From assembly GCF_006517625.1 (NCBI RefSeq), contig NZ_VHQI01000004.1, positions 80,771 to 144,770 on the forward strand: a stretch of DNA of 64,000 nt. Reading direction: 5' to 3'. The translations under genes and the position numbers were made by a program. Shown in pieces: positions 8,093-21,456 of the stretch (positions are counted from its first letter, which is position 1; each line of letters begins with the position of its first letter). The notes under the pieces are model-generated. The model ran no database searches. It was not told where the DNA came from and saw only the letters and a program-made list of their open reading frames with translations. The stretch is from Mixta tenebrionis. GTDB lineage: Bacteria; Pseudomonadota; Gammaproteobacteria; Enterobacterales; Enterobacteriaceae.

Positions 8093-9370
8093 GTGGACTA
8101 TGTCGACAGTTATTATGCTGCAACGGTAAACCCGCATCAGCCCTGGCCGCAGCTGGATGGCTCGGTAACGTGCGACGTCTGTATTATCGGCGCGGGTTTT
8201 ACCGGTCTCTCCTCGGCGCTGTTTCTTAGCGAAGCGGGCTACGACGTAGTCGTGCTGGAGGCGGCGTGCGTCGGCTACGGCGCCAGCGGGCGCAACGGCG
8301 GACAGGTAGTAAACTCCTACAGCCGCGATATCGACATTATTGAACAGCGCTACGGCGCGGACGCGGCGCGCATGCTCGGCAGCATGATGTTTGAAGGCGC
8401 CGATATCATTCGCGATCGCATCGATCGTTACGCTATCGCCTGCGACTACCGTCCCGGCGGCATTTTCGCCGCGCTGAATGCGCGCCAGATGCAGCATCTG
8501 CGCCAGCAGCAGCGCCAGTGGCAGCGCTACGGCAATCAGCAGCTGGAGCTGTTGGACGAGCGCGGCATCCGGCGCGCTATCGCTACCGAACGCTATGTGG
8601 GCGGGCTGCTTGATCGTCGCGGCGGCCATCTCCATCCGTTAAACCTGGCGCTGGGAGAAGCGGAGGCAATCCGGCGGCACGGCGGGCGTATTTATGAACA
8701 GTCGGCGGTGGACCAGGTAATTTACGGTGCGCCGAACCTGATAAAAACCGCGCGCGGCGACGTCAGCGCAAAATATCTTATCTTTGCCGGCAACGCCTAC
8801 CTGGCGCCGGAGCTGGAGCCGCGCCTCAGCCGAAAAAGCATGCCGTGCGGATCGCAGATCGTCACCACCGAACCGCTAAGCGCTGACCAGGCGCTGGCGC
8901 TGCTGCCGGATAATTACTGCGTGGAAGACTGCAACTATCTGCTGGACTATTTTCGGCTAACCGCCGATAACCGTCTGCTGTACGGCGGCGGGGTGATTTA
9001 CGGCGCGCGCGAGCCGCAGGATATCGCGGCGCTGATCCGTCCCAAGCTGTTAAAAACCTTTCCGCAGCTGCGCAACGTCAGGTTGAGCCATTGCTGGAGC
9101 GGCAACTTCCTGCTGACGCTATCGCGTATGCCGCAGCTGGGCCGCCTGGATAAGCAGGTTTACTATATTCAGGGGGACAGCGGACATGGCGTCACCTTTA
9201 CTCATCTTGCGGGCAAGCTGGTGGCGGAAACCCTGCGCGGCGATGCCGAGCGCTTTGACGCCTTCGCCCGGCTGCCGCACCTGCCCTTTCCCGGCGGCCG
9301 CCGCTTTAAGGTACCGCTAACCGCCGTCGGCGCCGTCTGGTATGCGCTGCGCGATCGGCTCGGCGTGTAG
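8093..9370 (+). CDS. puuB: Gamma-glutamylputrescine oxidoreductase PuuB
   Basis: A FAD-dependent amine oxidase of the DAO family, 425 residues (E. coli: 426). It oxidises gamma-glutamylputrescine to gamma-glutamyl-aminobutyraldehyde. The Rossmann dinucleotide motif is VCIIGAGFTGLSSAL, followed by GYGASGRNGGQVVNSYSRD, and the C-terminal FAD-contact region contains YIQGDSGHGVTFTHLAGK. The start is GTG (VDYVDSYYAAT), with AGGGAGA seven bases upstream. A longer open frame reaching back into puuR is rejected because it overlaps puuR by 86 bases and has no homology. No puuC or puuE follows; the next gene converges. Confidence 0.95.
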   Translation: MDYVDSYYAATVNPHQPWPQLDGSVTCDVCIIGAGFTGLSSALFLSEAGYDVVVLEAACVGYGASGRNGGQVVNSYSRDIDIIEQRYGADAARMLGSMMFEGADIIRDRIDRYAIACDYRPGGIFAALNARQMQHLRQQQRQWQRYGNQQLELLDERGIRRAIATERYVGGLLDRRGGHLHPLNLALGEAEAIRRHGGRIYEQSAVDQVIYGAPNLIKTARGDVSAKYLIFAGNAYLAPELEPRLSRKSMPCGSQIVTTEPLSADQALALLPDNYCVEDCNYLLDYFRLTADNRLLYGGGVIYGAREPQDIAALIRPKLLKTFPQLRNVRLSHCWSGNFLLTLSRMPQLGRLDKQVYYIQGDSGHGVTFTHLAGKLVAETLRGDAERFDAFARLPHLPFPGGRRFKVPLTAVGAVWYALRDRLGV

Positions 9371-9383
9371 CGGCCCGTTGCCG

Positions 9384-10208
9384 TTAGCCGAGCGGCATAC
9401 TCGCCGGATCGGGGTAGCGATAGCTAAAGCCAAGCTCGCGGCAAATCTTACTGCCATCCACCAGCTTGCCCTCCTCCTTAGCGGCAGGCGCAAAAGTGGG
9501 CGGCGTCAGCCCCAGCTGGCGCGCCACCGCCGGGTAAAACTGCTGGCGGGAAGGATGAGAAGGCGCGCACAGGTTATAGGTACGCCCGCCCTGCGGCGTT
9601 TGCAACAGCAGGGTAATCGCCGCCACCACATCATCCAGATGTACCAGATTGACGCCATGTTCGCCGTCGGGAACGGCCGTTTTTCCGGCGAGAAAACGCC
9701 CCGGATGACGCTGCGGCCCGACCAGCCCCGCCAGGCGCAGAATATCCACCGAGGTGCCCGGCAGATCGTGCAGCCAGTTCTCCAGCTCTACCAGCGTTTT
9801 ACCGGCGACGGAAAGCGGTTGCAGCGGACTATCTTCCCGCATCACGCCGTCGCCGTCGCCATATACCGAGGTGGAGCTGGTAAAAACGATGCGCGGCACG
9901 CTGAACGCCAGCGCGCTATCGACCAGGTTCTGCACCGCGCGCAGATAATTTTCGCCCCCTTCGACAGTGCGGCTGGCGGGCAAGGTTACCACCAGCGCAT
10001 CCACCGCCAGCAGCGCCGCCAGTTCATCTGCATCACACTCCAGTTCCGGCGTCAGGGCCAGCTGGCAGCCTGCGATACCGCACATACGCGCTGCCTCAAC
10101 GCCGTCCGGAGTGGTTTTACTGCCCGTCACCTGCCAGCCGCGCGCCGTCAGCGCCATCGCCAGCGGCATGCCCAGCCATCCAAGCCCTACAATCGCGACC
10201 TTTTTCAT
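9384..10208 (-). CDS. yeeZ: YeeZ, NAD(P)-binding SDR-family protein
   Basis: A 274-residue extended short-chain-dehydrogenase/epimerase-like protein, equal in length to E. coli YeeZ. The N-terminal nucleotide motif is VAIVGLGWLGMPLA. Later come VFTSSTSVYGDGDG (the serine of the SDR triad) and an NLVHLDDVVAAI block. The enzyme's reaction is not established. The start MKKVAIVG is chosen over an upstream in-frame extension because it begins at the Rossmann fold. Its position just upstream of and divergent from hisL is the same as in E. coli. It converges with puuB with 13 bases between them and no obvious terminator. Confidence 0.9.
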   Translation of the reverse strand: MKKVAIVGLGWLGMPLAMALTARGWQVTGSKTTPDGVEAARMCGIAGCQLALTPELECDADELAALLAVDALVVTLPASRTVEGGENYLRAVQNLVDSALAFSVPRIVFTSSTSVYGDGDGVMREDSPLQPLSVAGKTLVELENWLHDLPGTSVDILRLAGLVGPQRHPGRFLAGKTAVPDGEHGVNLVHLDDVVAAITLLLQTPQGGRTYNLCAPSHPSRQQFYPAVARQLGLTPPTFAPAAKEEGKLVDGSKICRELGFSYRYPDPASMPLG

Positions 10209-10313
10209 CCTCACTCCTGACGCTTCTGCCTGATAATCTTTAAGGCTACGCCACCGTTTTAAACGTGACAACGTCGCCCGCAAAGAGATTGCCGGCAAGC
10301 GTGAAAAAAACGG

Positions 10314-10342
10314 TTGCCAAGAAAGTTTAACTCCGCTAGGTT
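10314..10342 (+). promoter_or_regulatory. his operon promoter
   Basis: TTGCCA at 10314-10319 and TAGGTT at 10337-10342 are separated by 17 bases and lie 38 bases before hisL. TAGGTT matches the -10 box I recall for the enterobacterial his promoter. Confidence 0.7.
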
Positions 10343-10379
10343 AACTGACAGGCAAATGAATATACATGCAGAGAATTTT

Positions 10380-10427
10380 ATGACACGCGTTCAGTTCAAC
10401 CATCATCACCACCATCACCCTGACTAG
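10380..10427 (+). CDS. hisL: his operon leader peptide HisL
   Basis: A 15-residue leader, MTRVQFNHHHHHHPD, with six consecutive histidine codons. E. coli HisL is MTRVQFKHHHHHHHPD with seven. Ribosome stalling on the His codons when charged tRNA-His is scarce prevents formation of the downstream terminator hairpin and so lets the his genes be transcribed. A GCAGAG lies upstream, and the stop is TAG. It lies between the promoter and the attenuator hairpins. Confidence 0.96.
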   Translation: MTRVQFNHHHHHHPD

Positions 10428-10445
10428 TCTTTCAGGCGATGTGTG

Positions 10446-10524
10446 CTGGAAGACATTCAGGATCTTCCAGTGGTGCAGAGCGCGAAATGGCCCCCGGAAG
10501 ATCTTCTTCCGGGGGCTTTTTTTT
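10446..10524 (+). terminator. his attenuator
   Basis: Two hairpins follow hisL: CTGGAAGA...TCTTCCAG at 10446-10470, and a strong terminator stem GCCCCCGGAAGA...TCTTCCGGGGGC at about 10490-10516, followed by eight T. The TCTTCC arms are shared in sequence, allowing the alternative pairing expected of a his attenuator. It sits ~45 bases before hisG. Confidence 0.93.
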
Positions 10525-10568
10525 GGCTGACTGCAACCGACAGGATAGATAACAAGAGGACTGGAGAG

Positions 10569-11468
10569 ATGTTAGATAACACCCGTTTACGCATAGCTAT
10601 GCAGAAATCTGGCCGTTTAAGTGACGAATCACGCGAACTGCTGGCACGCTGCGGCATCAAAATCAACCTGCAACAGCAGCGCCTAATCGCCTTCGCTGAA
10701 AACATGCCGATCGATATTTTGCGCGTGCGTGACGATGATATCCCCGGCCTGGTAATGGATGGCGTGGTGGATCTCGGCATCGTGGGCGAAAACGTGCTGG
10801 AAGAAGAGCTGCTCAACCGCCGCGCCCAGGGCGAAGACCCGCGCTACTTCACCCTGCGCCGCCTCGACTTCGGCGGCTGCCGTCTGTCGCTGGCGATGCC
10901 GGTAGATGACAACTATAGCGGCGTTCAGTGCCTGCAGGGTTCGCGCATCGCCACCTCCTATCCTCACCTGCTGAAACAGTATCTTGATAAGCAGGGCGTC
11001 TCTTTTAAATCCTGTCTGCTTAACGGCTCGGTAGAAGTGGCGCCGCGTGCGGGCCTGGCCGACGCCATTTGCGATCTGGTCTCTACCGGCGCGACGCTGG
11101 AGGCTAACGGCCTGCGCGAAGTGGAAGTGATATACCGCTCGAAGGCGGTGTTGATTCAGCGCGACGGCGAATTGCCGGCGGCGAAGCAGGAGCTGGTGGA
11201 TAAGCTGATGACGCGCATCCAGGGCGTGATCAAAGCGCGTGAATCGAAATATATTATGCTGCACGCCCCAAGCGAGCGGCTGGAAGAGGTTATCGCGCTG
11301 CTGCCGGGCGCCGAACGCCCTACCGTACTGCCGCTGGCGGGCGATCAAAGCCGCCTGGCGATGCATATGGTCAGCAGCGAAACCCTGTTCTGGGAAACGA
11401 TGGAAAAACTGAAGGCGCTGGGCGCCAGTTCAATCCTGGTCCTGCCGATTGAGAAGATGATGGAGTAA
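10569..11468 (+). CDS. hisG: ATP phosphoribosyltransferase HisG
   Basis: The first, committed step of histidine synthesis: it couples ATP and PRPP to phosphoribosyl-ATP and is feedback-inhibited by histidine. The 299-residue product is the long, self-sufficient form. The catalytic part runs from [17 protein letters not shown] through the PRPP-binding region around [16 protein letters not shown]-terminal ACT-like regulatory domain follows (about residues 225-299, ending VLPIEKMME). The chosen ATG has GGAGAG just upstream. A frame open further upstream would run through the attenuator and is rejected. hisD follows after 4 bases. Confidence 0.98.
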   Translation: MLDNTRLRIAMQKSGRLSDESRELLARCGIKINLQQQRLIAFAENMPIDILRVRDDDIPGLVMDGVVDLGIVGENVLEEELLNRRAQGEDPRYFTLRRLDFGGCRLSLAMPVDDNYSGVQCLQGSRIATSYPHLLKQYLDKQGVSFKSCLLNGSVEVAPRAGLADAICDLVSTGATLEANGLREVEVIYRSKAVLIQRDGELPAAKQELVDKLMTRIQGVIKARESKYIMLHAPSERLEEVIALLPGAERPTVLPLAGDQSRLAMHMVSSETLFWETMEKLKALGASSILVLPIEKMME

Positions 11469-11472
11469 GCCG

Positions 11473-14931
<3,459 letters not shown>

Positions 14932-14932
<1 letters not shown>

Positions 14933-15522
14933 TGAACGTGGTGATTCTGGATACCGGCTGCGCCAACCTGTCGTCGGTAAAGTCCGCCATTCAGCGCCTG
15001 GGCTATACGCCGCAGGTTAGCCGCGACGCCGATATCGTGCTGACGGCGGACAAACTCCTGCTGCCCGGCGTCGGCACCGCGCAGGCGGCGATGAATCAGC
15101 TGGAGCAGCGCGATCTGATTGAACTGATAAAGGCCTGCACCCAGCCGACGCTCGGCATCTGTCTGGGCATGCAGCTGTTGGCCGGCGTCAGTGAAGAAAG
15201 CGGCGGCATCAAAACCCTGGGGATTATCGATCAGCCGGTGATTCGGATGCCGGATCGCGGCCTGCCGCTGCCCCATATGGGCTGGAACCGCGTTACGCCG
15301 CAGGCGGGCCACCATCTGTTCCGTGGTATTGAAGAGGAGAGCTGGTTCTACTTCGTACACAGCTACGCCATGCCGCTCGGCGCCTTTACTATTGCGCAGT
15401 GTCAGTATGGCGAACCTTTCAGCGCCGCCATCCAGAAAGATAATTTCTATGGCGTCCAGTTCCACCCTGAGCGCTCCGGCAAAGCGGGCGCGCAGCTGCT
15501 GAAAAACTTCCTGGAGATGTAA
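14932..15522 (+). CDS. hisH: Imidazole glycerol phosphate synthase glutaminase subunit HisH
   Basis: A class I glutamine amidotransferase of 196 residues. It hydrolyses glutamine and channels ammonia to HisF. Catalytic Cys77 lies in [12 protein letters not shown], and the His/Glu pair in [13 protein letters not shown]. An oxyanion-side motif LLPGVGTA is present. It is the fifth structural gene of the operon and lies three bases before hisA. Confidence 0.97.
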
Positions 15523-17014
<1,492 letters not shown>

Positions 17015-17021
<7 letters not shown>

Positions 17022-17629
17022 CAGAACAGCAGCTTTCCCGGCTTGACTGGGAAAAAACCGGCGGCATGATGCCGACTATCGTACAACATAGTGTATCGGG
17101 CGAAGTGCTGATGCATGGCTATATGAACCAGCAGGCGCTGGCGAAAACGCTGGATGAGGGTAAGGTCACCTTCTGGTCGCGAACAAAAAACCGTCTCTGG
17201 ACCAAAGGCGAAACTTCCGGCCATTTCCTTAATGTAATCAGCATCGCGCCCGACTGCGATAACGATACGCTGCTGGTGCTGGCGCAGCCCGTGGGGCCAA
17301 CCTGCCATCTCGGCGCCTCCAGCTGCTTCTCACCCGCCGCGCCGGACTGGGTATTCCTCTGGCAGCTGGAACAGCTGCTGGCGGCGCGTAAGCAGGCCGA
17401 TCCCAGCAGCTCCTATACCGCCAAACTTTACGCCAGCGGCACCAAGCGCATCGCGCAGAAAGTCGGCGAGGAAGGCGTTGAAACCGCGCTGGCGGCCACG
17501 GTAAACGATCGCCATGAGCTGACTAACGAAGCCTCCGATCTGCTCTATCACCTGATGGTACTGCTGCAGGATCAGAATCTCGACCTGAGCGCGATTATCA
17601 GCAACCTGCGCGCGCGCCACACTCCTTAG
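17015..17629 (+). CDS. hisI: Bifunctional HisI (HisIE): PR-AMP cyclohydrolase / PR-ATP pyrophosphatase
   Basis: The last gene of the operon encodes steps 2 and 3 of the pathway in one 204-residue protein. The N-terminal cyclohydrolase (~1-115) has [22 protein letters not shown] and [12 protein letters not shown] with its zinc/metal ligands. The C-terminal pyrophosphatase (~118-204) has [13 protein letters not shown] and [14 protein letters not shown]. It starts with GTG (product [17 protein letters not shown]), overlapping hisF by 7 bases, as the E. coli alignment requires. Confidence 0.97.
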
Positions 17630-17635
17630 CCCTAC

Positions 17636-17666
17636 AGACGCTACCGCACAGGTAGCGTCTCTTTTC
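17636..17666 (+). terminator. his operon terminator
   Basis: A perfect 10-bp stem AGACGCTACC-gcaca-GGTAGCGTCT followed by CTTTTCC, a few bases after the hisI stop. Confidence 0.9.
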
Positions 17667-17747
17667 CTGGCATCCCCGGTTTACCCCGGCGACAGCCTGT
17701 TTTTTTGTTACGCCAGATCAGCCGCCACAAGCAGGAAGAAAAACGTC

Positions 17748-18248
17748 ATGGCCAGTACTTTTCATCAATTGATCGCTTTACTCGATAAGCATCAGGCACG
17801 CTATCGTCTGGTAGAACATGCGCCGGAAGGAAAATGCGCCGCGGTCGCTCAGCTGCGCGCTACCCTGCCGGGGCAGGGAGCGAAAGCGCTGGTTTGTCAT
17901 GTTAAAGGCAACGGCGTTAAACAGTATGTGTTAGCGGTACTGCCTGCTGACTGTCAGGCCGATCTGGCAAAAATTGCTTCAGCCGCAGGCGGGACGCGCG
18001 CTTCGCTGGCCAGCCCGGCAGAAGTAACAAAGCTGACCGGCTGCGTTTTTGGCGCTATTCCGCCTTTTAGCTTTCACCCCGCTCTCAGGCTATTTGTCGA
18101 TCCGCTACTGTTCGAACGCTTCAAAGAAATAGCGTTTAACGCTGGCAGATTAGACTGCTCAGTCATTATGCATGCAGAAGATTACCGCGCGCTGGCGGAT
18201 GCGACAGTCGTCACGATCAGATACGCCGGGCCTGAGCTGACTGACTAA
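17748..18248 (+). CDS. yeaK: YbaK/YeaK-type aminoacyl-tRNA deacylase
   Basis: A 166-residue trans-editing domain protein related to ProRS INS/YbaK domains. It is closest to E. coli YeaK, which hydrolyses mischarged aminoacyl-tRNA. Shared blocks include GKCAAVAQLRATLPGQGAKA, VCHVKGNGVKQYVL, a key lysine in the VCHVKGNG stretch, ASLASPAEVTKLTGCVFGAI and LFERFKEIAFNAGRLD. AGGAAG precedes the ATG. It sits between the his terminator and wzz, where E. coli has no such gene, so it appears to have been relocated or inserted here. It has its own downstream terminator. Confidence 0.88.
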   Translation: MASTFHQLIALLDKHQARYRLVEHAPEGKCAAVAQLRATLPGQGAKALVCHVKGNGVKQYVLAVLPADCQADLAKIASAAGGTRASLASPAEVTKLTGCVFGAIPPFSFHPALRLFVDPLLFERFKEIAFNAGRLDCSVIMHAEDYRALADATVVTIRYAGPELTD

Positions 18249-18270
18249 AAATTCGCCGCGTCTCAAAGTA

Positions 18271-18297
18271 AAAAAACCCGGCTCCGGGCCGGGTTTT
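18271..18297. terminator. Bidirectional terminator between yeaK and wzz
   Basis: Six A, stem CCCGGC-tccgg-GCCGGG, then four T. It serves the converging yeaK (plus) and wzz (minus). Confidence 0.85.
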
Positions 18298-18314
18298 AAT
18301 AATAAAGAGTTCAA

Positions 18315-19334
18315 TCAGACTGACTGTTTACGTTGCTTCCAGACCGCAATCATATTACGCCCCAGGACAACGACTGAACCCACAACGCCGCCCAGCAATA
18401 CCGCCAGCAACAGCGTCAGGCTCCGCTTAGGGCTATCCCGATAGATTGGCAAATCAGGCTGCATGATATAGCGAAAGGATTGCAGGTTATCCACCTGAAT
18501 TGTCAAATCCTTAATCAAACGCAGAGCGCGCTGGGTAGCATAATAACTATCATCCAACGGCAGCGGACGAGTCGCCTCGTTGGCGATCGCCGCGCTTAGC
18601 GCTCTGGAGCCGAGGAGGTAGAGCGTATCATCGGATAAAAATTCTGCCTGCGTCAGCTGTGAGGTGACAATATTTGAATTTTCGGCGATTTTTAATGCCT
18701 GCTTTAACTCATCAATACGCTGCTTTTTTTTGTTCTGCGCTACCTCAAGCTGTGACGCCAGTGAATCATTAAGTTCACGCAGCTTTACCTGCATATTGTG
18801 TTTAATATCAGCGCCATAGTCATTTACCACATCATCATTAACCAGCTTGATAAAATGTGCTACCTGCGCCTGCGCCTCTTTAGCCGTTTCCGCAGTGAAG
18901 GTAATACTTAATGGCTCAGCTTGTCCGGCATTTACTGGCGCAACTTTTAAAGTTAATGGGGTTTCCAGATTTTGTAAGGAGCCCGACAAGGCATATAGCG
19001 AAGCGCTAAAACGGCTAAAAAGCTGTCGTTGTAGCTCAGCCACGCTGGGTTTATCCTGCGGCGTTTGCGAATAGAGCACGTTAAGCGCGGCATTATAGTT
19101 AGATACCTGCCCCGCGCTGGGCTGGGCGACAATCGCCTCGGAAGTCCATTTCTCTTTAGCAAAAAAAAGATAAGCTGTAGCCAACAGCAGAAACAGAATG
19201 ATCGTCGCAATAATCGTTCTTTTACTATTCCATAATTGCATCAAAATATCCATAAGATCTAAATCGTCATCGTTGTTAAAAAACGTCTGATGAATTAACG
19301 ACTGATCCGATGCTACCTTATCTTTTACATTCAT
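18315..19334 (-). CDS. wzz: O-antigen chain length regulator Wzz
   Basis: An inner-membrane polysaccharide co-polymerase, 339 residues from the MNVKDKVAS start, which has GGAA just upstream (a longer frame upstream is not supported). The architecture is typical: a cytoplasmic N-terminus, TM1 at ~37-57 (TIIATIILFLLLATAYLFF), a large periplasmic region with a coiled-coil-like stretch (QVKLRELNDSLASQLEVAQNKKKQ, split in the middle), a proline-rich segment before TM2, and C-terminal TM2 near residues 305-328. It sets the modal number of O units added by Wzy. It lies downstream of gnd behind a terminator. The ugd gene found between them in E. coli is absent. Confidence 0.92.
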   Translation of the reverse strand: MNVKDKVASDQSLIHQTFFNNDDDLDLMDILMQLWNSKRTIIATIILFLLLATAYLFFAKEKWTSEAIVAQPSAGQVSNYNAALNVLYSQTPQDKPSVAELQRQLFSRFSASLYALSGSLQNLETPLTLKVAPVNAGQAEPLSITFTAETAKEAQAQVAHFIKLVNDDVVNDYGADIKHNMQVKLRELNDSLASQLEVAQNKKKQRIDELKQALKIAENSNIVTSQLTQAEFLSDDTLYLLGSRALSAAIANEATRPLPLDDSYYATQRALRLIKDLTIQVDNLQSFRYIMQPDLPIYRDSPKRSLTLLLAVLLGGVVGSVVVLGRNMIAVWKQRKQSV

Positions 19335-19431
19335 GTTTCCAACAGACCCAACCAGGTAAATGAAACGCAAATTTATAAATTCCAGTAGAAAATAGTAGCA
19401 GAGGTTGCGAAGAGAGTTATCTGAAAGTAAT

Positions 19432-19461
19432 AAAAAAACCTCCCGACGGGAGGTTTTTTTT
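19432..19461 (-). terminator. Terminator of gnd
   Basis: Stem ACCTCCC-gac-GGGAGGT flanked by seven A on one side and eight T on the other, 13 bases after the gnd stop. It could act in either direction, but only gnd reads into it. Confidence 0.88.
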
Positions 19462-19473
19462 AACAACCTGGTG

Positions 19474-20880
19474 TCAGTCAAGCCATTCGGTATGGAAGAC
19501 GCCATCTCTGTCAATGCGCTTGTAGGTATGAGCGCCAAAGTAGTCGCGCTGCGCCTGGATCAGGTTAGCCGGCAGCACAGCGGAGCGGTAGCTGTCATAA
19601 TAGGCGATGGCCGCAGAGAAGGTCGGCGTCGGGATGCCGTTCTGCACCGCCCAGGAAACCACGTCACGCAGCGCCTGCTGATACTCATCGGCAATATTTT
19701 TAAAGTAAGGCGCCAGCAGCAGGTTAGCGATATCCGGGGTATCCTTATAAGCATCAGTAATTTTCTGCAGGAACTGAGCACGGATAATGCAGCCTGCGCG
19801 GAAAATCTTCGCAATTTCACCGTAGTTCAGGTTCCAGCTGTACTCCTCGGAAGCCGCTTTCAGCTGGGAGAAACCCTGCGCATAAGAAACAATTTTCCCC
19901 AGATAAAGCGCGCGGCGCACTTTCTCGATGAATTCAGCTTTATCGCCGCTGAAGGATTGAGCTGTCGGACCGCTTAGTACCTTAGAAGCGGCCACCCGCT
20001 GAGATTTCAGGGAAGAAAGATAGCGGGCAAACACGGACTCGGTAATCAGCGATAGCGGCTCGCCCAGATCCAGCGAACTTTGGCTGGTCCATTTGCCGGT
20101 GCCTTTGTTGGCCGCTTCATCCAGAATCACGTCAACCAGATAGTTGCCCTGCTCATCTTTCTTCGTAAAAATATCTTTAGTGATGTCGATCAGATAGCTG
20201 CTTAACTCACCCTGGTTCCACTCGCTGAAGGTCTTCGCTAACTCTTCGTTGCTCAAACCCAGCGCATTTTTCAGCAGAGAATAAGCTTCAGCGATCAGCT
20301 GCATATCTCCATACTCAATGCCGTTATGCACCATCTTCACGTAATGGCCTGCGCCGTCCGGGCCGATATAAGTCACGCAAGGTTCGCCTTCGGCGCGCGC
20401 GGCGATTTTATCCAGAATCGGCGCAACCAGCTCATAGGCTTCTTTCTGACCGCCGGGCATAATTGATGGCCCTTTCAGCGCGCCCTCTTCGCCACCTGAT
20501 ACGCCAGTGCCGATAAAGTTGAAACCTTGCTCAGAAAGCTCTTTGTTGCGGCGAATAGTATCTTTATAGAAGGTGTTGCCGCCATCAATCAGGATATCGC
20601 CTTTGTCCAGATGAGGAGTCAGTGAAGCGATAGTTTTATCAGTCGCTTCTCCGGCCTGCACCATCAGCAGGATACGACGCGGTTTTTCCAGAGAGGCGAC
20701 AAACTCTTCAATGCTGTAATAAGGTACGAGTTTTTTGCCCGGATTTTCAGCGATAACTTCATCAGTTTTTTCACGCGAGCGGTTAAAAACGGATACGGTA
20801 TAGCCACGGCTCTCTATGTTAAGCGCCAGGTTGCGCCCCATTACCGCCATACCTACAACGCCGATCTGTTGCTTGGACAT
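19474..20880 (-). CDS. gnd: 6-Phosphogluconate dehydrogenase, decarboxylating
   Basis: An oxidative pentose-phosphate enzyme: 6-phosphogluconate + NADP to ribulose-5-phosphate + CO2 + NADPH. It has 468 residues, the standard length. The NADP-binding Rossmann motif is [16 protein letters not shown] (residues ~6-21). The catalytic Lys/Glu segment is [18 protein letters not shown], and the substrate-binding tail has [11 protein letters not shown]. It marks the chromosomal end of the O-antigen locus, as in most Enterobacterales, where it often travels with that locus by recombination. Composition is host-like, unlike the AT-rich genes upstream of it. Confidence 0.98.
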   Translation of the reverse strand: MSKQQIGVVGMAVMGRNLALNIESRGYTVSVFNRSREKTDEVIAENPGKKLVPYYSIEEFVASLEKPRRILLMVQAGEATDKTIASLTPHLDKGDILIDGGNTFYKDTIRRNKELSEQGFNFIGTGVSGGEEGALKGPSIMPGGQKEAYELVAPILDKIAARAEGEPCVTYIGPDGAGHYVKMVHNGIEYGDMQLIAEAYSLLKNALGLSNEELAKTFSEWNQGELSSYLIDITKDIFTKKDEQGNYLVDVILDEAANKGTGKWTSQSSLDLGEPLSLITESVFARYLSSLKSQRVAASKVLSGPTAQSFSGDKAEFIEKVRRALYLGKIVSYAQGFSQLKAASEEYSWNLNYGEIAKIFRAGCIIRAQFLQKITDAYKDTPDIANLLLAPYFKNIADEYQQALRDVVSWAVQNGIPTPTFSAAIAYYDSYRSAVLPANLIQAQRDYFGAHTYKRIDRDGVFHTEWLD

Positions 20881-21039
20881 TATCTACTCCTGTCAGGTGT
20901 GTTCACTGCGACTCAGCACGCGGCTGATAGTATTGCTGATATTAACTCAGTAATGGTATCAGAGAATAGCCTTTGGTGCGGTCCTTGCCAGGATTGATTA
21001 AAACTCAGGCATTTCAAACAAACAATAAACTAAAGGCGA

Positions 21040-21456
21040 TTAGACAGTAGCCCACTCAGGAAAAGCCTTGGCATATTTAACATCGAATGGACCTTCTTTT
21101 ATTTCCATCATTAAAGCTCGTTCCGAAATACACTCAACGCTATGAATATCACCCGGAGAAAATTCAACTACGGAAGCTGATGAACCCGGCCCACACTCAA
21201 AATCTTTAATAACATTGCCTACATTATCATATAGTTTAACCTTCAGCCGCCCCTGCAAAACAACAAACATCTCCCACTGGCTGGCAAGCTCATGATAATG
21301 TGGTTCAACATAGCTGCCTTTTATCAAGGCGATTATTAAACGTTGAACTTTATCTTTATGAGTTTTGTGGAGAAGATAATGTGCCCGCTTACGGTCGGAA
21401 TCAGCAGCATCAAGAAATAAACCTTCAATAATGTCATCTTCAATCAATATCATCAT
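21040..21456 (-). CDS. wbuC: WbuC-family cupin protein
   Basis: A 138-residue single-domain cupin. The metal-binding motif lies in EPHYHELASQWEMFVVLQGRLKV, split here as HYHE and QWEMF, and the second cupin motif is FSPGDIHSVE. It belongs to the WbuC family, found at the end of L-FucNAc-containing O-antigen clusters; its reaction is unknown. Its start overlaps the end of wbuB by 17 bases, with GAGG upstream. It is the last gene of the O-antigen operon, ~160 bases before gnd, with no clear terminator after it. Confidence 0.85.
   Translation of the reverse strand: MMILIEDDIIEGLFLDAADSDRKRAHYLLHKTHKDKVQRLIIALIKGSYVEPHYHELASQWEMFVVLQGRLKVKLYDNVGNVIKDFECGPGSSASVVEFSPGDIHSVECISERALMMEIKEGPFDVKYAKAFPEWATV

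Noticed and set aside
9342-10220. 292-codon open frame antisense to yeeZ
   Set aside because: It is the complement of yeeZ, with a low-complexity basic translation and no ribosome site.
10401-10418. Run of six His codons resembling a purification tag
   Set aside because: It is the natural stall sequence of hisL, in its normal place before the attenuator and hisG.
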